Shown piece by piece: positions 8,968 through 15,666 of a stretch of DNA of 64,000 bases. The stretch covers positions 62,001-126,000 of the forward strand of contig JAFGBS010000008.1 in assembly GCA_016933055.1 (NCBI GenBank), written 5' to 3'. This stretch comes from Promethearchaeota archaeon. Its GTDB lineage: Archaea; Asgardarchaeota; Lokiarchaeia; Sigyniarchaeales; Promethearchaeaceae. How positions within the stretch are numbered: the stretch's first letter is position 1; each line of letters opens with the position of its first letter. A program made the position numbers and the translations under genes. The notes below the pieces were generated by a model. It did no database searches. It was not told where the DNA came from and worked only from the letters and a program-made list of their open reading frames with translations.

Positions 8968-10001
8968 TGACTGAAGAAATCTACACCCAAACGGAAACTT
9001 TACCTTCAAAATCTGTTCCAAGTAAAAAGAAAGATCCAGTAATATTTTTGGATAATGTAAGTATCAGTTATCCCGTATTTGGTGGTATATTCCAAAGACA
9101 GATCGGTGAAGTAAAAGCGGTACAAAATGTCACATTAGAAATTTATCCTGGAGAAACTCTAGGATTAGTAGGAGAAAGTGGGTGCGGTAAAACAACCATT
9201 GGCAAGGGTATTCTTGGATTAGTTCCAATAAAAACTGGTCAAATTTTTTACCGTAATAGCCGAATTGACGAGGGTTTAAATCAAAAAGTGCGTCAAAAGG
9301 TACAAATGGTATTCCAAGATCCTGATGCGTCTTTAAATCCACGGATGAAAATCGTTGATATCATTGGAGAACCATTGCGTAATTTGATGGGTATGACCAA
9401 AAAATTGGAAATGCGCCGAGAAGTACTGAATTTACTGGAGCAAGTATCTCTGAAACGAGAGCACTTAGATCGATATCCTCATGAATTTTCGGGTGGTCAA
9501 AAACAAAGAATAGTTATAGCACGAGCCTTAGCTTGCAATCCTGACATAATTGTACTGGATGAGCCTACTTCTGCCTTAGATGTGAGTGTACAGAGTCAAA
9601 TTCTGAATTTATTAGAGGACTTACAACAAGAATTTGATTTAGCTTATCTCTTTATTACCCATGATCTTTCCGTAATTCATCATGTTGGTTCAAATGTAGC
9701 AGTTATGTATCTAGGTCATATCGTTGAAAAGGGAAATATTTCTGATATATTCTATAATCCAAAACATCCGTATTCACAGGCCTTACTTTCAGCACGACCT
9801 GCAGTCAATCAAGAGGAAAAACAAAAACAAATTATATTAAAAGGAGAAGTACCTTCCCCTGTGAATCCCCCCAGTGGCTGTCCTTTCCATCCGCGTTGTT
9901 TTGCACGTACAGATGATATGCCATGTATAGAAGAATTTCCATCTATGATTAAGCTCAGTGATACTCATTCAGTAGCATGCCATCTGTATACCGAAGAATA
10001 A
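8967..10001 (+). CDS. dppF: ABC transporter ATPase, DppF/OppF family
   Basis: A 344-residue ATPase of normal length. Walker A is GESGCGKTT, the Q-loop is MVFQDPDASLNPRM, the signature is FSGGQKQR and Walker B is IIVLDEPTSALD, followed by the H-loop FITHDLSVIHHV. The C-terminal oligopeptide-transporter extension with GCPFHPRC is present. It starts within the stop of the DppD gene (shared A of TAATG), after GAGGAG, so it is translationally coupled. It lacks the coiled-coil insert of its partner, so the predicted heterodimer would carry one arm only. It is the last gene of the operon; a T-rich stretch follows the stop. Confidence 0.94.
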   Translation: MTEEIYTQTETLPSKSVPSKKKDPVIFLDNVSISYPVFGGIFQRQIGEVKAVQNVTLEIYPGETLGLVGESGCGKTTIGKGILGLVPIKTGQIFYRNSRIDEGLNQKVRQKVQMVFQDPDASLNPRMKIVDIIGEPLRNLMGMTKKLEMRREVLNLLEQVSLKREHLDRYPHEFSGGQKQRIVIARALACNPDIIVLDEPTSALDVSVQSQILNLLEDLQQEFDLAYLFITHDLSVIHHVGSNVAVMYLGHIVEKGNISDIFYNPKHPYSQALLSARPAVNQEEKQKQIILKGEVPSPVNPPSGCPFHPRCFARTDDMPCIEEFPSMIKLSDTHSVACHLYTEE

Positions 10002-10008
10002 CTTATGT

Positions 10009-10030
10009 TCTTTTTTTCCAACCTTTTTTC
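10009..10030 (+). terminator. T-rich archaeal-type terminator after the ABC operon
   Basis: Just after the DppF stop the plus strand has two T-runs (ttcttttttt and ccttttttctc) with no stable hairpin. This fits U-rich intrinsic termination in archaea. The call rests on position and composition only. Confidence 0.45.
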
Positions 10031-10305
10031 TCTACCTTGATAACCGTTAACCAACATCGTTATGCAAAAAATTTGACAATAGATCTTGTAATTGAAGATA
10101 TCATTTGAAACATACTAGAATAGTTTTTCAATCTATTTAATCCAAAATTGGAATTCTTCCAAAAATGTTCTTAGAATATATATTACAGCATGTGTATAAG
10201 TATATTTAAGAGATAGGCTTCGGTTTTGTTTAAAAACAGTATTTCGATGAAGTTAATAATAAATCTTCTTGCCGAAGATCAATTTTCGATCAAAATATTT
10301 TTCTG

Positions 10306-10336
10306 AATATCACCGATGTAACATCTACGTGATATT
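10306..10336. promoter_or_regulatory. Nested inverted repeat, candidate operator
   Basis: AATATCAC (10306-10313) is perfectly repeated in inverse as GTGATATT (10329-10336). Inside it, GATGT (10315-10319) and ACATC (10321-10325) form a second inverted repeat. The element ends about ten bases before the TATA-like box of the GNAT gene, the place where archaeal activators or repressors often bind. It could bind a dimeric regulator or fold as a hairpin. Confidence 0.4.
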
Positions 10337-10345
10337 ACCTATCAC

Positions 10346-10357
10346 TATATTTATAAA
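10346..10357 (+). promoter_or_regulatory. TATA-like box for the GNAT gene
   Basis: The stretch tatatttataaa is the best TATA match in the gap. Transcription would start near 10380, leaving a leader of about 90 bases before the ATG at 10470. No experiment or alignment supports it beyond the motif. Confidence 0.4.
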
Positions 10358-10469
10358 GGTTAACCGAAATGGATCTTACGGGTAATTAAATATATTGTTG
10401 TGTGAACTATAGTACGATTGATGGAACCTATGGTACAAAACATCACCAACATGGGAACGGGTCATAAAA

Positions 10470-11702
10470 ATGCAATATCCAGAACGTGCTACTGTAGATC
10501 GAGAGGAAAATGCCCTGCTTAATCTTCTAAAGAAGAAGAGAATACCCTCAAATGTTGAGGAGTTTTTGTCTCAACAAGAAACTAATTTCACACGTAATGT
10601 CTTTAAACTCGCTCCCCCTGCTCGCATTGCAAATGAAAACGATGCGGAACAAATAGTTAAAGTGAATAATAATGTCTACAAAGGACATTATCCCTATCGA
10701 GATTTATTGGATGTCGAATATGTGCGGGAATTTGCTTCTGATGCAAATAAGGGTATAATAGGAGTCTATGATACCATAGATTCTACTAGGGAAGTAGGGG
10801 GATTTCTCATGCTTTCTGTGAATCGAGATTTACGCAAAGGAACTTTTCGAGGATTAATGGTGGATCCACGATTCAGAAATAAGATACATGTGAAAGATCG
10901 AGGATTTGAAACCGTTTATGAAGCATATTCGAAATATTATCAGGATGTAGAATTGTGGTTTGGAGAAACCCGAACTGCACATATATTGGGTCAAAAATGG
11001 ATGGAAGAATGTGGAAGTAGACCTTGTGCCTTTCTCCCGAACAAGGATATTTTTTTTGGAGATGGTAAGCGTGAATCTGACGTACTGGAAATAGTTTTCA
11101 ACCAGAAAGCCTTGTACCAGTATCGAAATGCACATCCCCGATTATTACCTCATTTCAAATCGTTATATAACCATATTGCTTATTATTATGATTTACCGAG
11201 AGTTGATTTTACTACCTCAAATTTCTCTGTATCATCGACCTTTCTGAGGGAAGCTCAACAGATTGCAGATTCTTGCAAACTCGGCAAAAAACAAGGAAAA
11301 TACGGGACCTACACACTCATTATTCGTACACCCCATCATTCCAGATTAGAATTTCTAGTGAATGAATCAATTTGCACTGCAGAACAAGCTTTCTTGACCA
11401 CTACAAATACCTTAGAACTGGGGGCTATGCTAGTGTATCTGAAATCTATGATGGAACACCAGCATCTTGATTATTTTGAGATTTATATTCCCGCTATTAA
11501 CGTGGAGCAACAACAACTTTTTTTGGACTTGGGTTTTTCCTGTTTTGGATACGCTCCGGCATGGCAGCGTGAAAAAAATCTATTACATGATTGTTTATTA
11601 TTTGGTTTATTTAGAACTCCCATAGATTGGAATAATACTTACCTATCTGATTTTTCATCTGCTTTAGTAGGAGAAATCAAACCCTTTTTAAGAGTAATCT
11701 AA
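10470..11702 (+). CDS. Tandem GNAT-fold acetyltransferase-like protein
   Basis: A 410-residue protein. Residues about 50-195 look like a GNAT domain: a start PPARIANENDAEQIVKVNN, a long beta strand GGFLMLSVNRDLRKGTFRGL ending in VDPRFRNK, and a later GETRTAHILGQKWMEECG resembling the acetyl-CoA half. The C-terminal part (about 290-400) has a second, weaker GNAT-like pattern with FEIYIPAINVEQQQLFLDLG followed by FSCFGYAPAW. The substrate is unknown, and candidates range from small amines to proteins. It is a single gene with its own promoter region, and the next gene is on the opposite strand. The start ATG at 10470 has no strong Shine-Dalgarno site. Confidence 0.65.
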   Translation: MQYPERATVDREENALLNLLKKKRIPSNVEEFLSQQETNFTRNVFKLAPPARIANENDAEQIVKVNNNVYKGHYPYRDLLDVEYVREFASDANKGIIGVYDTIDSTREVGGFLMLSVNRDLRKGTFRGLMVDPRFRNKIHVKDRGFETVYEAYSKYYQDVELWFGETRTAHILGQKWMEECGSRPCAFLPNKDIFFGDGKRESDVLEIVFNQKALYQYRNAHPRLLPHFKSLYNHIAYYYDLPRVDFTTSNFSVSSTFLREAQQIADSCKLGKKQGKYGTYTLIIRTPHHSRLEFLVNESICTAEQAFLTTTNTLELGAMLVYLKSMMEHQHLDYFEIYIPAINVEQQQLFLDLGFSCFGYAPAWQREKNLLHDCLLFGLFRTPIDWNNTYLSDFSSALVGEIKPFLRVI

Positions 11703-11723
11703 AAATTTTCAAACTATCTTGAT

Positions 11724-12227
11724 TCAAACTATGTATGAAGTACTGGATCGGTCAAATCCCCTTACATAATAAATCGCAGGATCAGTAGATGGTTCCCAGC
11801 CATAGGAAGCGGTTTGAATATAGGGGAGGAATTGTGCCATATCCCGACCCATTTTCGTAACTAAATGATCAATTCCAAATGACTTTATGCAAATTTCATA
11901 TGTCATTTCGCGACATTTCCCCTCATCTACAATACCTAATGAATGAATATACTCGTGGAGTAAAATTACGAATTCATATGGTTTCAAAAGAGAGGGATTG
12001 TGTTGTTTAATGTACTCAATAGGACGGGAATTCATAATTATACCATTGGATGAAATAACATGGTAACCCCCGATCCATTGATGCCTTCCGGCACCTAGAT
12101 CTGCTAACCCCAGCATAATTCCTGAACGTCGTCCTTTTTTTATCTCATATACTGCTTTTTTTACTATCTCAAAAATATCAGATAGATTTTTCGCTTTCTC
12201 CAATCGTGTTGCAAAATCCATTAACAT
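11724..12227 (-). CDS. Small putative zinc metallopeptidase (HExxH)
   Basis: A 167-residue protein with the zincin motif HEYIHSLGIVDE in the middle (around residue 95). The two His and the Glu of HExxH are present, and acidic residues a short way downstream could supply the third ligand. There is no signal peptide or membrane segment, so it probably acts in the cytoplasm. It does not match a peptidase family I can name. The start could be the first ATG (12227) or the ATG two codons later (12221). It ends 21 bases from the convergent GNAT gene and lies 52 bases downstream of the hydrogenase maturation protease gene on the same strand, so those two may form an operon. Confidence 0.6.
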   Translation of the reverse strand: MLMDFATRLEKAKNLSDIFEIVKKAVYEIKKGRRSGIMLGLADLGAGRHQWIGGYHVISSNGIIMNSRPIEYIKQHNPSLLKPYEFVILLHEYIHSLGIVDEGKCREMTYEICIKSFGIDHLVTKMGRDMAQFLPYIQTASYGWEPSTDPAIYYVRGFDRSSTSYIV

Positions 12228-12279
12228 GATCTCTTAATGAAAAATGGCATTTTAGCGTAAGGATTTTAGATTAAAACCA

Positions 12280-12879
12280 TTATACCAGTAATTCTAGTAA
12301 ATAATCAATTAATTCTTCTGCTCTCTTTTGAATTTTAGGTGAAAGATTAAATTCATAAAACGGTAAATCAGGATTTTTTTCGTAATCATCTAGAGAATAG
12401 AACTCAGCTTTGTATTGGACCACATCATTATTATACTCTTGAGAGATTGGTTCTATACCAATTAATATAGAAAAAACTTCTTTAATTGTGGATTTAAGTT
12501 GTGTTATGAATACAGGTAATGGTAAAACATGGGAAGATAAGGGCAACCAATTTATTAATTCATTCTCTTCAGCAATCACAATCCTTCCGGGATGAGAGGG
12601 CTCGGATTTTTTATCAGATTTACATGTATCAATAAGGATAAGTAATTCTGGATTAAATTCTTGGATCTCGGGTTTTCTTTCTACGTAATTCGTTTTTCCA
12701 TTAATTACTTGTATAGTTTTTTTGGGATTTTGAAATTCCAAACGGGATAACAATTCATAAGACACATAGGGTCCGAATCCATCATCTCCCATTCGGTTCT
12801 CTCCGATCCCTAGAAATAGTATTCGGTGATACTTATCAACAAGATCCTTTAAATAACGCTTAATTGCAACTGAAAGCAT
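12280..12879 (-). CDS. Hydrogenase maturation protease (peptidase M52, HycI-like)
   Basis: A 199-residue protein with the M52 family signature LGIGENRMGDDGFGPYVSYE near the N-terminus, an acidic DTCKSD about 70 residues later and SSHVLPLP, matching the three metal-sensing positions (Asp, Asp, His) of HycI/HybD. It also has LIGIEP, typical of this family. Such proteases cut the C-terminus of the NiFe-hydrogenase large subunit after nickel insertion. No NiFe-hydrogenase subunit gene is in the window, so the client must lie elsewhere. It is divergent from the EndA-like gene across a 112-base region with TATA-like sequences. The extra C-terminal 40 residues are longer than in short family members. 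Confidence 0.85.
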   Translation of the reverse strand: MLSVAIKRYLKDLVDKYHRILFLGIGENRMGDDGFGPYVSYELLSRLEFQNPKKTIQVINGKTNYVERKPEIQEFNPELLILIDTCKSDKKSEPSHPGRIVIAEENELINWLPLSSHVLPLPVFITQLKSTIKEVFSILIGIEPISQEYNNDVVQYKAEFYSLDDYEKNPDLPFYEFNLSPKIQKRAEELIDYLLELLV

Positions 12880-12991
12880 TTTGCTACACCACCCATATTT
12901 GTATATATATGGTAAACTTTAAGCACGTTCAAAACATTACATGCATGTATCATCACGTTTTTTACTATGAAAAATTTTTGTTTGATTCTTA

Positions 12992-13720
12992 ATGCATAGC
13001 GAGAACCATATTACAACCGAAACTGAACTTTTAGGTATTTTTGATCCGCAAATGGGAATCTGGATGAATTTCACGGATCAGTCTAGACGATTTTATGAAA
13101 AATCCTATTATGGTAGTTTATATACGGAAAAGAAAGAAGCAGTAATGGATTCTTTCCAGTTAGTAGAAGAAAGTTCTGATGGAGTGTTCAAAATTAGAGA
13201 TGATATTGCTCCCGTAGATAAACGACCCGCATATATTTTACTTCATCCGTTAGAAGCACTGTACTTAATGGAGCGTGATAAACTCAAGCTGAATACAATC
13301 TCCACAACTGAAATGACGTTTGATGGTCTATTAGAAGCCACTATGACAAAAGATCCTTATGTGTGGCAAAAATATATCGTTTATCGGGATATAAGGCATC
13401 GTGGATATATTATCAGGGTTGGATATGGAGGTGCCGCCGAATTTCGTGTATTCTCAAGGGGTGCCCGTTTTGCAAAAGATTCAGCAAAATATGTTTTTTT
13501 CATAATTAAAGACGGCATACCTGTCGTTTTAGGCAAATTAGAAAATTTAGTTAACCAAGTATTAGGGGATCGTAAAAGACTGATCCTTGCTATATTTGAT
13601 AAATTAGGGGATTCTACTTTTTATGAATTAGAGCAAGTTACCTTTTCCCCAATCAATACGTTTGAAGATTCGTGGAATCTGAAATCGCCTATAATCAACC
13701 ATGAAGATATTTTGAAATAA
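12992..13720 (+). CDS. tRNA-splicing endonuclease family subunit lacking catalytic Tyr and His
   Basis: A 242-residue protein of the EndA family. The core shows YIVYRDIRHRGYIIRVGYGG, FRVFSRGARF, SAKYVFF and DRKRLILAIFD, in the order seen in archaeal splicing endonucleases. In M. jannaschii EndA the catalytic triad is Tyr115, His125 and Lys156. With the same spacing this protein has Phe154, Ser164 and Lys195, so two of three catalytic residues are changed. It is therefore probably a structural subunit of a hetero-oligomeric enzyme, with the catalytic subunit encoded elsewhere. It is followed 43 bases later by the PINA-type ATPase on the same strand. Alternatively it has a separate RNA-binding role. 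Confidence 0.82.
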   Translation: MHSENHITTETELLGIFDPQMGIWMNFTDQSRRFYEKSYYGSLYTEKKEAVMDSFQLVEESSDGVFKIRDDIAPVDKRPAYILLHPLEALYLMERDKLKLNTISTTEMTFDGLLEATMTKDPYVWQKYIVYRDIRHRGYIIRVGYGGAAEFRVFSRGARFAKDSAKYVFFIIKDGIPVVLGKLENLVNQVLGDRKRLILAIFDKLGDSTFYELEQVTFSPINTFEDSWNLKSPIINHEDILK

Positions 13721-13763
13721 TATATACTATATTTATGTATTTACCAAAGAGGAAATTAAGATA

Positions 13764-15659
13764 ATGGATACTTTAATTAAAAAAAAGGAAGGAAATCGTT
13801 TTTTACCCGATTCTTCCGTTATTTTGAGTGGGCAATTGATCGAGCTTATGGACCTAAATATGTTGTATGATACGTTGGAACTAGATGAAAAATCCCCGAT
13901 TGAATTTGTGTATTCCCGTATTGTTATTGCTGAACTGGAAAATCTTGCCAATCAAGATAAATCCATGGGAACAATTGGAATAGAACTACTCCAGCAGTTA
14001 AATGTAAAAATTAAGGAATTAAATGCACAAGGTCATTCAATTGTAACCCTCACATACGGAGAACGTCCTACATTGGAACAGGTTAAGTTAAATTCAGGGG
14101 GGGAGCTCGATGCTGCAATCAGACAACACGCTTTAGAAACAGGATCGAAATTAATAAGTGCAGATAAAGTCCAATACAACCTAGCTGATATTGAACAAAT
14201 TCCAACTATATTTCTTCCCCAAAAGGAAGTAAAAATTCCTTATGAAAAATCCTTGGATAAATATTTTGATGATACATCTATGTCTGTACATCTTCAAGCT
14301 GGATCAAAACCATATGCCAAAAAAGGAAAACCCGGTAAATGGAATCTTATTCAGATAGGGGATAAAGTATTAACTCGTGATGAGATTATGGATCTTTCGG
14401 CAAACATTATTAAAGAAGCAAGAGCGGATCCCCATAGTTTCATCGAGAAAGAACTTAAGGGTGTAACCGTCGTTCAGCTGCGAACTTATCGTATTGTAAT
14501 TTGTACACCACCCTTTTCTAACACTCATGAAATTACTGCTGTGAAACCTTTAGTCCAATTAAGCATGGAAGATTATACTTTAACGGACAGATTAATTGAT
14601 CGATTAGCCCATGCCGAAGGTATCTTAGTAGCAGGTCGACCGGGTGCGGGAAAATCCACTTTTATCTCAGCTTTAGCTCGATTCTATCTAGAACAGAAAA
14701 AGGTCATAAAAACACTCGAAAGTGTTAGGGATTTACAAGTACCTCCGGAGATTACTCAATATACAGAACTTGAGGATGATTTCGAGAAAACTTCAGATAT
14801 TTTATTGCTTGTTCGGCCTGATTATACTATTTTTGATGAAATTCGAACCTCGGATGATTTTCAGATTTTTGCAGATATGCGTCTTGCGGGGGTAGGAATG
14901 ATAGGAGTAGTACACGCTTCCTCTGCTCTTGATGCGATTCAGCGTTTTATTCGAAGAGTTGAGTTAGGAGTGATCCCCGCAATAGTTGATACGGTAGTAT
15001 TTATCCGCAAGGGGGATATTCAAGAAATTCTAAAATTAGAAATGACAGTAAAAACTCCGCATGGCTTACGAGATGCAGATCTTGCTCGCCCGGTAGTCGA
15101 AGTATCAGATTATCAAACTAACAAGGTATTATACGAAATATATGAATTCGGATCAAATATTGTTGTGATCCCTGTCACGAGGAGTTCTCAACGGGGGGAT
15201 AATTATTCTCATTCTTCCCAATCAAAAAGCAAGTATAAGAAGTCTTATAAAAAAAAAAATTACGCTTCAAATAATCCTGGTTGGAACAAAGATGCAGATT
15301 TCTTTAATGAGTCTGATCTAATCTCTACTGAAAGTGGAATGTTGGATGATGATGATGATGATAACGATTATGGATTAGTAGCTTTTCGAAAAAAGGATTT
15401 AATTGAACACATAGGTGCAAATGAGCAAGATGTCATAAAATTCTATATCATTTATGGTAAGAAATCCTTAATTCTGCGAAGTGGTGCGAATTATTCTAAT
15501 CGTTACGTCGATGTGTATGCAAATGAGGAATTTGTTACCTCAGTAACTCTCAATAAAAAAGGGGAAGTAAGATTCGATAAACAGACTCATATGTTTCACA
15601 AGCTTGATAATTCTTTACAGAATGGCAAACATATTTACGGAGTAATTGTTCGGAAATAG
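13764..15659 (+). CDS. PINA-type ATPase (PIN domain, P-loop ATPase, C-terminal nucleic-acid-binding part)
   Basis: A 631-residue protein with an N-terminal PIN domain (acidic residues in FLPDSSVIL, VIAELENLA and GGELDAAIRQHA), then a secretion-type hexameric ATPase with Walker A GRPGAGKST at 291-299 and Walker B region RPDYTIFDEIRTSDD. A low-complexity linker rich in Lys/Ser and then an Asp run (about residues 530-537) leads to a C-terminal part that resembles a KH-like or nucleic-acid-binding domain. This architecture is typical of archaeal PINA proteins, linked to Holliday-junction processing. GAGG lies ahead of the ATG. It follows the EndA-like gene closely and may share its transcript. 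Confidence 0.88.
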   Translation: MDTLIKKKEGNRFLPDSSVILSGQLIELMDLNMLYDTLELDEKSPIEFVYSRIVIAELENLANQDKSMGTIGIELLQQLNVKIKELNAQGHSIVTLTYGERPTLEQVKLNSGGELDAAIRQHALETGSKLISADKVQYNLADIEQIPTIFLPQKEVKIPYEKSLDKYFDDTSMSVHLQAGSKPYAKKGKPGKWNLIQIGDKVLTRDEIMDLSANIIKEARADPHSFIEKELKGVTVVQLRTYRIVICTPPFSNTHEITAVKPLVQLSMEDYTLTDRLIDRLAHAEGILVAGRPGAGKSTFISALARFYLEQKKVIKTLESVRDLQVPPEITQYTELEDDFEKTSDILLLVRPDYTIFDEIRTSDDFQIFADMRLAGVGMIGVVHASSALDAIQRFIRRVELGVIPAIVDTVVFIRKGDIQEILKLEMTVKTPHGLRDADLARPVVEVSDYQTNKVLYEIYEFGSNIVVIPVTRSSQRGDNYSHSSQSKSKYKKSYKKKNYASNNPGWNKDADFFNESDLISTESGMLDDDDDDNDYGLVAFRKKDLIEHIGANEQDVIKFYIIYGKKSLILRSGANYSNRYVDVYANEEFVTSVTLNKKGEVRFDKQTHMFHKLDNSLQNGKHIYGVIVRK

Positions 15660-15666
15660 TCTTCAC

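Larger units (their letters stand above)
10002..10469. other. 468-base intergenic region with palindromes and a promoter
   Basis: No gene or tRNA is visible here. The region starts with the T-rich stretch. It has a small hairpin ATCTTC-ttgcc-GAAGAT at 10263-10279, then a nested inverted repeat at 10306-10336 and a TATA-like box near 10346-10357. GGTTAACC at 10358-10365 is a perfect 8-base palindrome directly after the TATA element. The start codon of the following gene is more than 100 bases downstream, an unusually long leader for this window. Confidence 0.5.

Noticed and set aside
13764..15659. Asp run (DDDDDDND) in the PINA-type ATPase as an odd feature
   Set aside because: Low-complexity acidic linkers before the C-terminal domain are common in this family and need no special explanation.
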